Below, piece by piece: positions 17,119 through 28,100 of a stretch of DNA of 64,000 nt. This DNA is from Sphingomonas aurea (GTDB taxonomy: Bacteria; Pseudomonadota; Alphaproteobacteria; Sphingomonadales; Sphingomonadaceae). The stretch covers positions 1 through 64,000 of the forward strand of contig NZ_JAUUDS010000001.1 of NCBI RefSeq assembly GCF_030678875.1, read 5' to 3'. The notes under the pieces were generated by a model. That model ran no database searches. It had not been told where the DNA came from and saw only the letters and a list, made by a program, of their open reading frames with translations. Numbering within the stretch: the stretch's first letter is position 1; each line of letters starts with the position of its first letter. A program made the translations under genes and the position numbers.

Positions 17119-18657
17119 ATGTCGTCCACCATCGCAATGCTGGAGACGAAACGTGCGGCCGCCCGCCTGGGTGGTGGCGAGAAGCGGATCGCCGCCCAGC
17201 ACGCCAAGGGCAAGCTGACCGCGCGCGAGCGGCTGGACGTGCTGCTCGACGAGGACAGTTTCGAGGAACTCGACATGTTCGTCGAGCACAACTGCGTCGA
17301 TTTTGGCATGGAGACGCAGATCGTCCCCGGCGACGGGGTCGTCACCGGATCGGGGACGATCAATGGCCGGCTGGTGTTCGTGTTCAGCCAGGATTTCACC
17401 GTCTTCGGCGGCTCGCTGTCGGAACGGCACGCGGCCAAGATCTGCAAGATCATGGACATGGCGCTGAAGGTCGGCGCGCCCGTCATCGGCCTGAACGACT
17501 CGGGCGGCGCGCGCATCCAGGAGGGTGTGGCGAGCCTTGGCGGCTATGCCGAAGTGTTCCAGCGCAATGTGCTGGCATCCGGCGTGGTGCCGCAGCTCAG
17601 CCTCATCATGGGGCCGTGCGCGGGCGGCGCGGTCTATTCGCCGGCGATGACCGACTTCATCTTCATGGTGAAGGACTCGAGCTACATGTTCGTCACCGGC
17701 CCCGACGTGGTGAAAACGGTGACCAACGAGGTGGTGACGCAGGAGGCGCTGGGCGGCGCCGTGACCCACACCACCAAGACCAGCGTCGCCGACGTGGCGT
17801 TCGAGAACGATGTCGAGGCGCTGCTCGCGGCGCGCGACTTCATCGACTTCCTGCCGCTGTCCAACCGCGCCAAGGAAAGTGGGGGCGTGCCGGAGCGGCC
17901 GACCGCGGACCCGTGGGACCGGGCCGAGGCGGGGCTCGACACGCTGATCCCGGCGAGCGCCAGCCAGCCCTACGACATGCACGAGCTGATCGCGAAGGTG
18001 GTCGACGAGGGCGATTTCTTCGAGGTGCAGCCGGCGCACGCTGCCAACATCCTCTGCGGCTTCGCCCGGATCGAGGGGCGCACGATCGGCATCGTCGCCA
18101 ACCAGCCGATGGTGCTGGCGGGCGTGCTCGACATCAATTCGTCCAAGAAGGCGGCGCGATTCGTGCGCTTCTGCGACGCGTTCGAGATCCCGATCGTGAC
18201 CTTCGTCGACGTGCCGGGCTTCCTGCCGGGCACCGCGCAGGAGCATAACGGTATCATCAAGCACGGCGCCAAGCTGCTCTTCGCCTATGCCGAGGCGACC
18301 GTGCCGAAGATCACCGTCATCACGCGCAAGGCCTATGGCGGCGCGTACGACGTGATGGCATCCAAGCACCTGCGGGGCGACCTCAACTATGCCTGGCCGA
18401 CCGCCGAGATCGCGGTGATGGGCGCCAAGGGCGCGGTGGAGATCATCTTCCGGGGCAAGACGCCCGAGGAGATCGCCGAGCGCACCGCGGAATATGAGGC
18501 GCGCTTCGCCAACCCGTTCGTGGCAGCGAGCAAGGGCTTCATCGATGAGGTGATCCAGCCCCACTCGACCCGCCGCCGTATCGCGCTCGGGCTACGCAAG
18601 CTGCGGGGGAAGAGCCTCGAGAATCCGTGGAAGAAGCATGACAATATCCCGCTGTGA
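17119..18657 (+). CDS. pccB: Propionyl-CoA carboxylase beta subunit
   Basis: This is the carboxyltransferase subunit that moves CO2 from carboxybiotin on PccA to propionyl-CoA, giving methylmalonyl-CoA. The ATG at 17119 ([20 protein letters not shown]) with AGAGGAT upstream gives 512 residues, the family length. The GTG at 17098 is an unlikely longer start. Acyl-CoA and carboxybiotin binding segments are present: [22 protein letters not shown] near 130, [16 protein letters not shown] near 164, and [21 protein letters not shown] near 367. The stop overlaps the GTG of the AT-rich gene at 18654. It is the first gene of the propionate operon. Confidence 0.95.
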   Translation: MSSTIAMLETKRAAARLGGGEKRIAAQHAKGKLTARERLDVLLDEDSFEELDMFVEHNCVDFGMETQIVPGDGVVTGSGTINGRLVFVFSQDFTVFGGSLSERHAAKICKIMDMALKVGAPVIGLNDSGGARIQEGVASLGGYAEVFQRNVLASGVVPQLSLIMGPCAGGAVYSPAMTDFIFMVKDSSYMFVTGPDVVKTVTNEVVTQEALGGAVTHTTKTSVADVAFENDVEALLAARDFIDFLPLSNRAKESGGVPERPTADPWDRAEAGLDTLIPASASQPYDMHELIAKVVDEGDFFEVQPAHAANILCGFARIEGRTIGIVANQPMVLAGVLDINSSKKAARFVRFCDAFEIPIVTFVDVPGFLPGTAQEHNGIIKHGAKLLFAYAEATVPKITVITRKAYGGAYDVMASKHLRGDLNYAWPTAEIAVMGAKGAVEIIFRGKTPEEIAERTAEYEARFANPFVAASKGFIDEVIQPHSTRRRIALGLRKLRGKSLENPWKKHDNIPL

Positions 18658-19454
18658 TACTGTCGCGCTTCTCTAAAATTTTGCTTGGCGCAGGACTGCT
18701 AATAGCAGCATTCGTAATGCTAGCCTACGTCAATGGCAATCTTTTCATATTTTTGGGACCTAAAGGAGAGTACGAATTTGATCGAGGCACAATAAGATAT
18801 CTCGTTTTTTACAAATGCGTCGATGAAGTCGCCCCCAACATTGATTTGTTTCCAACGGGATCTGGCCGGATACAAGCATCGATTTCAATGATTGAAAAGA
18901 AATCTGGAATCGAAATTTCTAATCCACTTGCAGATGTCTGCAGCAGCATTGCAACTGCTTGGGGTGTCGGCGGAGATCCATCGACGTCCAAGATGCATCA
19001 CGGCGTTGACCTGAAGCCAGATAAATTTGGAAGATTAGGCGTTGTGACTTTCAACAATGTTCTTATGGAGAAATCTCTCGGGGAATATGAGTTTGTTGCC
19101 GATGTTCGATCGACTGATTTGGTTCGCAGCAACGAACATGGCAATATTTCTTTGACATTAAACAGATTTATGGACCTACAGACCGCTATTCCGGCAGCGA
19201 CGTCATCGAGAAATATCTGGATGAACAATAAATATCACTTTAATGATGTCGCGAGAGATAGCTGGTTGTTAGTTCGCTATAGAGATAGTGACGTCTACGA
19301 ATTGCGAGATTTTTTTAATTCGCTATCCGCGCTGCTAGCGTCTGTTGGATTGAGTCTAGTTACGATCGGTCTGAGCGGCGTATTTCATATTGGACGTATA
19401 ATGTCTACGTTAAGAGCAGCGGTTGGAAAGGTGTTCCGGAGACCTGAGCAATGA
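18654..19454 (+). CDS. AT-rich orphan gene, two-helix membrane protein of unknown function
   Basis: The 266-residue product has a membrane segment at about 8-28, a roughly 190-residue region likely outside the cytoplasm with several Cys and aromatic residues ([28 protein letters not shown]), and a second membrane segment at about 222-248 before a basic tail. I recognise no family. It uses GTG overlapping the pccB stop and ends overlapping the mce start (19451-19454), so it is embedded in the operon. Base composition differs sharply: 25 of 60 bases at 19141-19200 are G or C, against 39 of 60 at 17821-17880 in pccB. Recent acquisition is the simplest reading. No mobility gene accompanies it. 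Confidence 0.75.
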   Translation: MILSRFSKILLGAGLLIAAFVMLAYVNGNLFIFLGPKGEYEFDRGTIRYLVFYKCVDEVAPNIDLFPTGSGRIQASISMIEKKSGIEISNPLADVCSSIATAWGVGGDPSTSKMHHGVDLKPDKFGRLGVVTFNNVLMEKSLGEYEFVADVRSTDLVRSNEHGNISLTLNRFMDLQTAIPAATSSRNIWMNNKYHFNDVARDSWLLVRYRDSDVYELRDFFNSLSALLASVGLSLVTIGLSGVFHIGRIMSTLRAAVGKVFRRPEQ

Positions 19455-19867
19455 CCCTCGGTCGCCTGAACCATGTCGGGATCGCCACGCCCTCGATCGC
19501 CGCGTCGATCGAAACCTACCGCACGCTCCTCGGCGCCGAGGCGATCGGGGAGCCGTTCGACCTGCCCGCGCAGGGGGTGAAAGTGTGCTTCATCGACGCG
19601 CCCAACACGCAGATCGAGCTGATCGAGCCGTATGACGACGCCTCACCGATCGCCGGCTATCTGCGCAAAAACCCGGCGGGCGGGCAGCATCATGTCTGTT
19701 TCGAGGTGCCGGACATCCACGCCGCCGTCGCCGACCTTAAGGCGAAGGGTGCGACGGTATTGGGCGAGCCGCGGATCGGGGCGCACGGCACGCCGATCGT
19801 GTTCGTCCACCCGCGCGACATGGGCGGCGTGCTGGTCGAGTTGATGGAAACGCCGAAGGATCATTGA
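19451..19867 (+). CDS. mce: Methylmalonyl-CoA epimerase
   Basis: This 138-residue VOC-fold enzyme interconverts (S)- and (R)-methylmalonyl-CoA. Metal ligands are visible: His in [11 protein letters not shown], Glu in [10 protein letters not shown], His in [12 protein letters not shown] and Glu in VLVELMET. The length is typical. The ATG overlaps the previous stop (ATGA at 19451) and the TGA overlaps the ATG of the mutase (TGATG at 19865-19869). It links the propionyl-CoA carboxylase product to the mutase. Confidence 0.93.
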   Translation: MTLGRLNHVGIATPSIAASIETYRTLLGAEAIGEPFDLPAQGVKVCFIDAPNTQIELIEPYDDASPIAGYLRKNPAGGQHHVCFEVPDIHAAVADLKAKGATVLGEPRIGAHGTPIVFVHPRDMGGVLVELMETPKDH

Positions 19868-22074
19868 TGGCGGAGATCGAACGCAACCTTGGCGAAGATG
19901 CAGGCGCGGTTCCGCCTGCGCCCGCGCAGCCGGAACCGACGACGCAGCCGACGCTCGCCGACTGGCAGGCCGCCGCCGCGAAGGAGGTGAAGGGCCGCGA
20001 CCTGACCTGGCAGACGCCGGAGGGGATCGACGTCAAGCCGCTCTACACCGCCGCCGATGTGACGGCCGATCCCGGCCTGCCCGGTTTCGCGCCATTCACG
20101 CGCGGGGTGCGCGCGTCGATGTATGCCGGGCGGCCCTGGACGATCCGGCAATATGCCGGCTTCTCCACCGCGGAGGAATCGAACGCCTTCTACCGCCGCA
20201 ACCTCGCCGCCGGGCAGAAGGGGCTGTCGGTCGCCTTCGACCTCGCCACGCATCGCGGCTACGACAGCGATCACCCGCGCGTGGTCGGCGATGTCGGCAA
20301 GGCGGGTGTGGCGATCGACAGCGTCGAGGACATGAAGATCCTGTTCGACGGCATCCCGCTCGATCAGATGTCGGTCAGCATGACGATGAACGGCGCGGTG
20401 ATCCCGATCCTCGCCTTCTTCATCGTCGCGGGCGAGGAGCAGGGGGTTGAGCGGCGGCTGCTCGACGGGACCATCCAGAACGACATCCTGAAGGAGTTCA
20501 TGGTCCGCAATACCTATATCTATCCGCCCGAACCCTCGATGCGGATCATTGCCGACATCATCGCCTATACCTCGGCCGAGATGCCGAAGTTCAACAGCAT
20601 CTCGATCAGCGGCTATCACATGCAGGAAGCCGGGGCGACACAGGTGCAGGAACTGGCCTTCACCATCGCCGACGGCCGCGAATATGCGCGCGCGGCGATG
20701 GCGGCGGGGCTGGACATCGACAAATTCGCCGGGCGGCTGTCGTTCTTCTTCGCGATCGGCATGAACTTCTTCATGGAGGTCGCCAAGCTGCGCGCCGCGC
20801 GCGTGCTGTGGCACCGGGTGATGACCGATCTGGGCGCGAAGGACGAGCGCTCGAAGATGTTGCGCACCCACTGCCAGACCTCGGGCGTCAGCCTGCAGGA
20901 GCAGGATCCGTACAACAACGTTATCCGTACAACCGTCGAAGCGATGGCCGCGATGCTGGGCGGCACGCAGAGCCTGCACACCAACGCGCTGGACGAGGCG
21001 ATCGCGCTGCCGACCGACTTCTCCGCTCGCATCGCCCGCAACACCCAGATCGTGTTGCAGGAAGAGACGGGGATGACCAAGGTCGTCGATCCGCTCGGCG
21101 GGAGCTATTATGTCGAGGCGCTGACCCAGGCGCTCGTCGACCAGGCCTGGGCGATCATCGAGCGGGTGGAGGGCGAGGGGGGCATGGCCGCCGCGGTCGC
21201 CGCCGGCTGGCCCAAGGCGATGATCGAGGAGGCCGCCGCCGCCCGCCAGGCGCGCGTCGACCGGGGCGAGGACGTGATCGTCGGCGTCAACAAATACCGC
21301 CTGAAGGATGAGGACCCGATCGACATCCTCGATGTCGACAACCATGCGGTGCGCGAAGCACAGGTCGCGCGATTGAACCGCATCCGTGCGACCCGCGACG
21401 AAGCGGCGTGCCAGAAGGCGCTGGCGGCGCTGCGGACGGGGGCTGCGGGCAATGACAACCTCCTCGCCCTCGCAGTCGATTGTGCGCGCGCGCGCGCGTC
21501 GCTCGGCGAGATATCCTCGTCGATGGAGATCGCCTTCGGCCGTTATGGCACGCAGCCGACGCCGGTCAGCGGCATCTATGGCGGCGCCTATCAGGACGAG
21601 GAGCGCTGGGCGCGGCTGGCGCGCGGGGTCGAGGCGACGGAGCGCCGGCTCGGTCGCCGGCCGCGGATGCTGGTCGCCAAGATGGGACAGGACGGGCATG
21701 ACCGCGGCGCCAATCTGGTCAGCTCCATGTTCGGCGACCTGGGCTTCGACATCGTCCCCGGCCCGCTGTTCCAGACACCGGCGGAGGCGGCCGCACTGGC
21801 GCTGGAGCGGCAGGTCGACATGGTCGGCGCCTCCAGCCTGGCGGCCGGGCACAAGACCTTGATCCCCGAGCTGATCGGCCATCTGAGGGATGCCGGCCGA
21901 CCCGATATCAAGGTGATCGCCGGCGGGGTGATCCCCGCGCAGGACTATCAGGCGCTGCGCGACGCGGGCGTGCAGGCGATCTTCGGCCCCGGAACCAACT
22001 TGATCGCCGCGGCCGAGGAAGTGCTACGGCTGCTCGGCCACAATATGCCACCCGAACAGGACGCCGCAGAATGA
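19867..22074 (+). CDS. scpA: Methylmalonyl-CoA mutase, single-chain form
   Basis: This adenosylcobalamin enzyme isomerises (R)-methylmalonyl-CoA to succinyl-CoA. The 735-residue chain combines the TIM-barrel substrate domain ([20 protein letters not shown] near 80, [20 protein letters not shown] near 117, [14 protein letters not shown]) with a C-terminal B12-binding domain. The latter has the DxHxxG motif in [16 protein letters not shown] near 617 and a [12 protein letters not shown] segment. ATG at 19867 is preferred to TTG at 19864. No MeaB-type GTPase chaperone gene lies next to it. The stop overlaps the bioB start (ATGA at 22071). Confidence 0.96.
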   Translation: MAEIERNLGEDAGAVPPAPAQPEPTTQPTLADWQAAAAKEVKGRDLTWQTPEGIDVKPLYTAADVTADPGLPGFAPFTRGVRASMYAGRPWTIRQYAGFSTAEESNAFYRRNLAAGQKGLSVAFDLATHRGYDSDHPRVVGDVGKAGVAIDSVEDMKILFDGIPLDQMSVSMTMNGAVIPILAFFIVAGEEQGVERRLLDGTIQNDILKEFMVRNTYIYPPEPSMRIIADIIAYTSAEMPKFNSISISGYHMQEAGATQVQELAFTIADGREYARAAMAAGLDIDKFAGRLSFFFAIGMNFFMEVAKLRAARVLWHRVMTDLGAKDERSKMLRTHCQTSGVSLQEQDPYNNVIRTTVEAMAAMLGGTQSLHTNALDEAIALPTDFSARIARNTQIVLQEETGMTKVVDPLGGSYYVEALTQALVDQAWAIIERVEGEGGMAAAVAAGWPKAMIEEAAAARQARVDRGEDVIVGVNKYRLKDEDPIDILDVDNHAVREAQVARLNRIRATRDEAACQKALAALRTGAAGNDNLLALAVDCARARASLGEISSSMEIAFGRYGTQPTPVSGIYGGAYQDEERWARLARGVEATERRLGRRPRMLVAKMGQDGHDRGANLVSSMFGDLGFDIVPGPLFQTPAEAAALALERQVDMVGASSLAAGHKTLIPELIGHLRDAGRPDIKVIAGGVIPAQDYQALRDAGVQAIFGPGTNLIAAAEEVLRLLGHNMPPEQDAAE

Positions 22075-23087
22075 CCCGCATCGACCCGACCCGCACCGAC
22101 TGGACCAGGGGGGAGATCGCCGCGCTGTTCGACCTGCCGTTCGACGAGCTGATGTACCAGGCGCAGACCGTTCACCGTGCCCATCACGCGGTCGGCGAGG
22201 TGCAGCTGTGCACGCTCCTGTCGATCAAGACCGGTGGCTGTCCGGAGGATTGCGGTTACTGCTCGCAGTCGGTCCATGCCGATAGCGGCGTGAAGGCGAC
22301 GAAGCTGATGGACGTTCAGGCCGTGCTCCAGCGCGCGGCCGAGGCGAAGGATGCCGGTAGCCAGCGCTTCTGCATGGGTGCGGCGTGGCGCAACCCGAAG
22401 GACCGCGACATGGACGCGATCGTCCAGATGGTGGAGGGCGTGCGCGGTATGGGGATGGAAACCTGCATGACGCTGGGCATGCTGACGCCCGATCAGGCGC
22501 GGCGGCTGGGCGCGGCGGGGCTGGATTACTACAACCACAATATCGATACCTCGCCCGAGCGGTACGACCAGGTCATCACCACGCGTAGCTTCGGCGAGCG
22601 GCTCGATACGCTGGAGCATGTGCGCGCCGCAGGCATCAACGTGTGCTGCGGCGGGATCGTCGGCATGGGTGAGACGCGCGAGGACCGCATCGGCTTCGTC
22701 CACGCGCTCGCGACCATGCCGCGCCATCCGGAAAGCGTGCCGGTCAACGCGCTGGTGCCGGTCAAGGGCACGGTGCTGGGCGACATGCTGGCCGACACGC
22801 CGCTCGCCAAGATCGACGATATCGAGTTCGTCCGTACCGTCGCGGTGGCGCGCATCGCCATGCCCCTGTCGATGGTCCGCCTGTCCGCTGGCCGCGAGAG
22901 CATGTCGGAGGCGACGCAGGCGCTGTGCTTCATGGCGGGCGCGAACTCGATCTTCACCGGCGACAAGCTGCTGACCACCGGCAACCGCGGCGACAGCGCC
23001 GACGCCGCGCTGTTCGCGAAGCTGGGGCTGAAGGCGATGGCGGGCGAAGAGCCGATGCGGGCGCAGGTGTGCGAGGCGGCGGAGTGA
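22071..23087 (+). CDS. bioB: Biotin synthase
   Basis: This radical SAM enzyme inserts sulfur into dethiobiotin. The CxxxCxxC cluster motif is present in [15 protein letters not shown] near residue 53-67, with further conserved segments [13 protein letters not shown] near 103, [11 protein letters not shown] near 152 and [15 protein letters not shown] near 188. The 338-residue length is typical. It overlaps the mutase stop. Finding it here, away from other bio genes, suggests it supplies biotin for the propionyl-CoA carboxylase encoded next to it. Confidence 0.96.
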   Translation: MTRIDPTRTDWTRGEIAALFDLPFDELMYQAQTVHRAHHAVGEVQLCTLLSIKTGGCPEDCGYCSQSVHADSGVKATKLMDVQAVLQRAAEAKDAGSQRFCMGAAWRNPKDRDMDAIVQMVEGVRGMGMETCMTLGMLTPDQARRLGAAGLDYYNHNIDTSPERYDQVITTRSFGERLDTLEHVRAAGINVCCGGIVGMGETREDRIGFVHALATMPRHPESVPVNALVPVKGTVLGDMLADTPLAKIDDIEFVRTVAVARIAMPLSMVRLSAGRESMSEATQALCFMAGANSIFTGDKLLTTGNRGDSADAALFAKLGLKAMAGEEPMRAQVCEAAE

Positions 23088-23116
23088 CGTTGTAATCGGA
23101 CGTAGCGACCAGAAGC

Positions 23117-23146
23117 CTGCCACCCCGGCCTTCGCCGGGTTGGCAG
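23117..23146. repeat. Small palindrome between bioB and pccA
   Basis: CTGCCA and CCCGGC at 23117-23129 pair with GCCGGG and TGGCAG at 23134-23146 around a CTTC loop. It shares the CCCCGGCCTTCGCCGGG core with the inner arms of the large palindrome at 30704-30956. It lies 20 nt upstream of pccA and has no T-run. It could attenuate or stabilise the operon transcript. Confidence 0.7.
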
Positions 23147-23165
23147 AAGGATCGAAAGAGGCCTG

Positions 23166-25160
23166 ATGTTCAAGAAAATCCTGGTCGCCAATCGCGGCGA
23201 GATCGCGTGCCGGGTGTTCCGGACGGCGAAGAAGATGGGGATCAAGACCGTCGCGGTCTATTCGGACGCCGACGCCCGTGCGCCGCATGTGCGGATGGCG
23301 GACGAGACGGTGCGGCTAGGGCCGGCGCCGGCGGCGGAGAGCTATCTGAAGGCCGAGCTGATCCTGCTCGCCGCCAAGGAAACCGGGGCGGACGCGATCC
23401 ATCCCGGTTACGGCTTCCTGTCGGAGCGGGAGAGTTTCGCGCGCGCCTGTGCCGAGGCCGGCATCGCCTTTATCGGCCCGCCGCCGAACGCGATCGCGGC
23501 GATGGGCGACAAGATCGAATCGAAGAAGCTGGCCAAGGCGGCCGGCGTCAACGTCGTCCCCGGCTATCTGGGCGAGATCGCCGACACCGACGAGGCGGTG
23601 CGGATCGCGTCCGACATCGGCTATCCGGTGATGATGAAGGCGTCAGCCGGCGGTGGCGGCAAGGGGATGCGGCTCGCCTGGTCCGAGCAGGACGTGCGCG
23701 AGGGGTTCGAGGCGACCAAGCGCGAGGGGCTGGCAAGCTTCGGCGACGACCGCGTCTTCATCGAGAAGTTCATCGAGAGCCCGCGGCACATCGAGATCCA
23801 GGTGCTGGGCGACCAGCACGGCAACATCGTCTATCTGAACGAGCGCGAATGCTCGGTCCAGCGCCGCCACCAGAAGGTGGTCGAGGAGGCGCCGTCGCCC
23901 TTCGTCAGCCCGGCGATGCGCAAGGCGATGGGGGAGCAGGCGGTCGCACTGGCGCAGGCGGTCGGGTATTACAGCGCGGGCACGGTCGAGCTGATCGTGT
24001 CGGGCGCGGACACGACCGGGCAGGGCTTCTACTTCCTCGAGATGAACACCCGGCTGCAGGTCGAGCATCCGGTAACCGAGGAGATCACCGGGCTGGATCT
24101 GGTCGAGCAGATGATCCGGGTGGCGGCGGGCGAGCCGCTGGCGTTCGGACAGGACGATGTGCGGATCGACGGCTGGTCGATCGAGAACCGCGTCTATGCC
24201 GAGGATCCGTATCGCGGGTTCCTGCCGAGCATCGGGCGGCTGGTGCGGTACAGTCCTCCCCGGCACGGGGAGGATCGGCAGGTCCGCACCCGTGTCGACG
24301 ACGGCGTCGCCGAGGGTGGCGAGGTCAGCATGTTCTATGACCCGATGATCGCCAAGCTCATCACCTGGGCGCCTACGCGCGAGGCGGCGATCGACGCTCA
24401 GATCGCGGCGCTCGACGCGTTCGAGATCGAGGGGCCGGGCACCAACCTCGATTTCCTGTCGGCGCTGATGCAGCATCCGCGCTTCCGCGAAGGGGCGCTG
24501 ACGACCGGCTTCATCGCAGAGGAATATCCGGACGGTTTCCAGGGCGCGCCCGCCGGCGAGGATCTTCGCCGGGCGCTGGCTGCGATCGCCGCCTTCGCCG
24601 CGACGGTGCAGGCCGATCGGGCGCGGCGGATCGACGGACAACTCGGCCGTCGCCTGAGACCGCCGGCCGAATGGGTGGTCAGGCTGGACGGGCAGGATCA
24701 TGCCGTCACCGTCTCGCCCGATGCGATCGGCGTCGATGGCAGCGAGCTGGACCTGTCCGCGGAATATACGCCCGGCGACCGGCTGGTGCGCGCCGAGCTG
24801 GGCGGCGAGGAGCTGATCGTGAAGCTCCACCCGGTCCGTGCCGGGTTCCGCCTGACGGCGCGTGGCGCGGCGCATGTCGCGCGGGTGCTGCCGGCGCGGG
24901 TCGCGGTCTATGCCCGGCACCTGATCGAGAAGGTGCCGCCCGACCTGTCGCGTTTCCTGATCGCGCCGATGCCGGGGCTGCTGGTGCGGCTGGACGTCGC
25001 CGCCGGCGACCGGGTCGAGGCGGGGCAGCCGCTGGCGGTCGTCGAGGCGATGAAGATGGAAAACATCCTGCGCGCAGGCAAGTCGGGCGTCGTGAAGGCG
25101 ATCGAGGCGCAGGCGGGTGACAGCCTGGCGGTCGATCAGGTGATCCTGGAACTCGAATAG
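23166..25160 (+). CDS. pccA: Propionyl-CoA carboxylase alpha subunit (biotin carboxylase plus biotin carrier)
   Basis: PccA carboxylates its own biotin with ATP and bicarbonate. The 664-residue protein has the biotin carboxylase domain (FKKILVANRGEIACRVFRTAK; KASAGGGGKGMRLAWSEQ ATP loop near 159; EMNTRLQVEHPVTE near 295). A linker region follows, then a C-terminal biotinyl domain with the lysine acceptor in VEAMKMENILRAG near 634. At residues 363-370 the sequence SPPRHGED coincides with a short palindrome at 24254-24275 that matches the dcw elements. It ends the propionate operon; an efflux operon follows 63 nt later. Confidence 0.95.
   Translation: MFKKILVANRGEIACRVFRTAKKMGIKTVAVYSDADARAPHVRMADETVRLGPAPAAESYLKAELILLAAKETGADAIHPGYGFLSERESFARACAEAGIAFIGPPPNAIAAMGDKIESKKLAKAAGVNVVPGYLGEIADTDEAVRIASDIGYPVMMKASAGGGGKGMRLAWSEQDVREGFEATKREGLASFGDDRVFIEKFIESPRHIEIQVLGDQHGNIVYLNERECSVQRRHQKVVEEAPSPFVSPAMRKAMGEQAVALAQAVGYYSAGTVELIVSGADTTGQGFYFLEMNTRLQVEHPVTEEITGLDLVEQMIRVAAGEPLAFGQDDVRIDGWSIENRVYAEDPYRGFLPSIGRLVRYSPPRHGEDRQVRTRVDDGVAEGGEVSMFYDPMIAKLITWAPTREAAIDAQIAALDAFEIEGPGTNLDFLSALMQHPRFREGALTTGFIAEEYPDGFQGAPAGEDLRRALAAIAAFAATVQADRARRIDGQLGRRLRPPAEWVVRLDGQDHAVTVSPDAIGVDGSELDLSAEYTPGDRLVRAELGGEELIVKLHPVRAGFRLTARGAAHVARVLPARVAVYARHLIEKVPPDLSRFLIAPMPGLLVRLDVAAGDRVEAGQPLAVVEAMKMENILRAGKSGVVKAIEAQAGDSLAVDQVILELE
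24254..24275. repeat. Short palindrome within pccA resembling the dcw element arm
   Basis: TCCTCCCCGGCACGGGGAGG at 24254-24273 is identical to bases 2-21 of the left arm of the dcw palindromic elements and is followed by AT, completing a 22-nt palindrome. It encodes SPPRHGED in a region that is variable between PccA proteins. It may be a remnant of an element or a chance match. Confidence 0.5.
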
Positions 25161-25223
25161 ACGCGACAAAATGCGACATAAACGCGCTGGACAGTAACAG
25201 GCGCGTTGGCCATCCCAACGGTC

Positions 25224-26738
25224 ATGTCGCGCCTTCGCGTTCTTTCCATCGCTACCGCCGCGCTGCTGGCGGGCTGTTCGGTCGGTCCCGACTATCGCCC
25301 AGCCTCGCCCGCCGCGCTCGGTGTGCCGACCGACTGGTCGGTGCCGGTCGCGCCGGCGCGCGAGGACCTGACCCGTTGGTGGAACCGCTTCGACGATCCG
25401 GTCCTCGGCCAGCTGGTCGAGCAGTCCGCCACCGCCAACACCGACATCGCCCAGGCCGTCGCGCGCCTGCGCCAGTCGCGTGAGGCGCTGGTGCAGAGCC
25501 GTGCCAGCCTATTGCCCACCGTGTCGGGGTCGACCGGATACCAGCGCAACGAGAACCTGCGCGGCGGCGGGCGATCCTTCACGCTGCCCGATGGCACGGT
25601 CGTCGATACCGGCGGCGGCGGATCGAACAGCTATACGCTCGGCCTGTCGGCGAGCTGGCAGGTCGGCATCTTCGGCGAGCTGCGCCGCACCGTGGAGGCG
25701 AGCCGCGCGCAATATGCCGCCTCCGGCTATGATTATGCCGGCGTGCTCCTGTCGGTGGAGAGCGAGGTCGCGCGCAACTACGTGATCGCCCGCGGGCTTC
25801 AGGCCCAGATCGCCAACGCCCGCGCCTCGCTGGGGCTGCAGGACGACAATCTGGAGATCGCCGGCTTCCGTGTGCAGGCGGGCCTCGTCTCGTCGCTGGA
25901 CAGCGAGCAGGCGCGCAGCCAGCGGGCGCAGACTGCCGCGACCATTCCTTCGCTCGAGCAGCAGTATAACGCGGCCGTGTCGCGACTGGGCGTGCTGACC
26001 GGGCAGGCACCGGGTGCGCTCAAGCCGCTGTTGCAGGCGCCGCGCCCGATCCCGAGCGGTCCCGCGACGATCGGCGCCGGCATTCCGGCAGAAGTACTGC
26101 GCCAGCGGCCCGATGTGCGCGCGGCGGAGCGGACGCTGGCGGCGGCGACCGCGCAGATCGGCGTGGCCAAGGCGCGGCTCTATCCGGCGCTGGCGATCAC
26201 CGGCAACATCAACACCAATGCGACCTCGATCACCGGCATCGGCGACGCGATCACCGGCGGGCTGTTCGCCGGGCTGACCCAGGCGATCTTCAACGGTGGC
26301 CGGCTGCGCAGTCAGGTGCGCGCGCAGGAAGCCGCGGCAGACGCGGCGCTGGCGGCGTACAAGGGAACGGTGCTGCTGGCGCTGGAGGATGTCGAGAACG
26401 CCGTCGTCGCGCTGTCGACCGCACAGGCGCGCCAGCGCGAGTTCGCCATCGCGCTCGACGCCGCCAACAACTCCGCGCTCCTCAGCCGCAGTCAGTACCG
26501 CTCGGGCCTGACCGACTTCACTACGCTGAGCCAGCAGGAGGCGACACTGTTGTCCGCCCGCAACGGGCTGGCCCAGGCGCGGTCCGACGCGGCGAGCGCG
26601 CAGGTTGCGCTCTACGTCGCGCTCGGCGGCGGCTGGGATGCGACGACCGTTCCCGAGGCGCCGCCGCGCACCCGTGCCGCCGGCACCGATCCCGCACCCG
26701 TGCCGGTGCCCGTCACTCCGCAAACAGAGACCCGCTGA
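25224..26738 (+). CDS. Outer-membrane efflux lipoprotein, NodT/TolC family
   Basis: This is the outer-membrane channel of a tripartite exporter. The ATG at 25224 (MSRLRVLSIATAALLAGCSVGPDYRP, split here for length) gives a signal peptide with an LLAGC lipobox, so the mature protein is probably lipidated. The GPDYRP start and WWNRFDDPVLGQLVE are NodT hallmarks. Two repeated OEP domains follow (SWQVGIFGELRRTVEASRAQ near 150; RPDVRAAERTLAAATAQIG near 300). Its 504 residues are normal for the family. The TGA overlaps the adaptor ATG (26736-26740). It is the first gene of the efflux operon. Confidence 0.9.
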   Translation: MSRLRVLSIATAALLAGCSVGPDYRPASPAALGVPTDWSVPVAPAREDLTRWWNRFDDPVLGQLVEQSATANTDIAQAVARLRQSREALVQSRASLLPTVSGSTGYQRNENLRGGGRSFTLPDGTVVDTGGGGSNSYTLGLSASWQVGIFGELRRTVEASRAQYAASGYDYAGVLLSVESEVARNYVIARGLQAQIANARASLGLQDDNLEIAGFRVQAGLVSSLDSEQARSQRAQTAATIPSLEQQYNAAVSRLGVLTGQAPGALKPLLQAPRPIPSGPATIGAGIPAEVLRQRPDVRAAERTLAAATAQIGVAKARLYPALAITGNINTNATSITGIGDAITGGLFAGLTQAIFNGGRLRSQVRAQEAAADAALAAYKGTVLLALEDVENAVVALSTAQARQREFAIALDAANNSALLSRSQYRSGLTDFTTLSQQEATLLSARNGLAQARSDAASAQVALYVALGGGWDATTVPEAPPRTRAAGTDPAPVPVPVTPQTETR

Positions 26739-28100
26739 TGGCCGACCAGAGTACGGACGAGTTTCTGGGCGTGAAGCCCGTGCCGGCCTGGCGGCGCTGG
26801 GCCAAATGGGCCGGCGTGCTGGTTGGCGTCGTGCTGCTGGCCCTGCTGGTCGCGCGCTGCATGAAGGGTGACGAGGCGGCGGGCTATGCCACCGCGCCGG
26901 TGCGGCGCGGCGACCTGACCGTCAGCGTCGCCGCGACCGGCAAGCTGGCGCCGACCAACCAGGTGACGGTCGGTTCGCAGCTGTCGGGCCTGGTCACCAA
27001 GGTGGTGGTCGACGTCAACGACCGGGTCACCGCCGGCCAGCCCTTGGCGCTGATCGATCCGGAGCAGATCGACGACCAGATTCGTGCCAGCCAAGCGCAG
27101 CTGAACGCTAATCAGGCGCAGGTCGCGCAGGCACAGGCGACGCTGAGCGAGGCGAACGCCCAGCTGGCGCGGCTCGAAGAGGTCTACAAGCTGTCGAACG
27201 GCCGCGTCCCGTCGGCCACCGAGCTGCAGACCGGCCGCGCCAATGCCCAGCGCGCGGTTGCCGGGGTGCGGACGGCGCAGGCGAACGTCGCCGCGGCGCG
27301 CGCGCAGCTGGCGCAGAGCCAGACCCAGCGCAGCCGCGCGATCATCCGCTCGCCCGTATCGGGCGTGGTGCTGGCGCGGCAGGTCGATCCCGGCCAGACG
27401 GTCGCCGCGTCGTTCAACACGCCGACGCTGTTCGTCATCGCCGAAGACCTGACCAAGATGAAGCTGGAGGTCGCGATCGACGAGGCGGACGTGGGGGAGG
27501 TGGAGCTGGGGCAGAAGGCGACCTTCACCGTCGATGCCTTCCCTGGCCGCAGCTTCCCGGCGACGATCACCCGCGTCGATCTGGGGTCCAACCTGACGGT
27601 CAGCTCGGCGACCTCCTCGTCGACGACGACCAGCACCACATCGACGACCGGTCAGGTGGTCAGCTATGCCGCCGACCTGACCGTCGCCAACCCCAATGGC
27701 CAGCTGCGCCCGGGCATGACCGCGACTGCCGACATCGTGACGTCGGATCGCCGCAACGTGCTGCTGGTTCCCAACGCTGCGCTGCGGTTCAAGCCGACGA
27801 GCGGCAGTGCCGCACAGGGCGGTGGCATCGCCGGCTCGCTGACCTTCCGCCCCCGCCGCGACCGGCCGGAGCGGACGGCGACGCTGGCGCGCGGCGCCAC
27901 CCAGACGGTGTACGTCAAGGGTGCCGATGGCCAGCCGCAGCCGGTGCAGATCACCACCGGCGATACCAACGGCACCGTGACCGAGGTGATCGGCGGCGAC
28001 CTGAAGCCGGGGCAGGAGGTCATCACCGGCCAGCTGGCCGGCGGCGATCAGGCGGCGGCGTCGAAGGCAGGGGGCCAGCGGCGGCAGCGGAGCGGCGGCG

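Noticed and set aside
16972..18564. Long minus-strand open frame opposite pccB
   Set aside because: Composition is typical of antisense reading, and pccB on the plus strand is complete.
19861..21882. Long minus-strand open frame (673 codons) opposite the methylmalonyl-CoA mutase gene
   Set aside because: It is a GC-rich antisense shadow with low-complexity Arg/His/Asp composition and no domain features; the plus-strand gene has a full family match.
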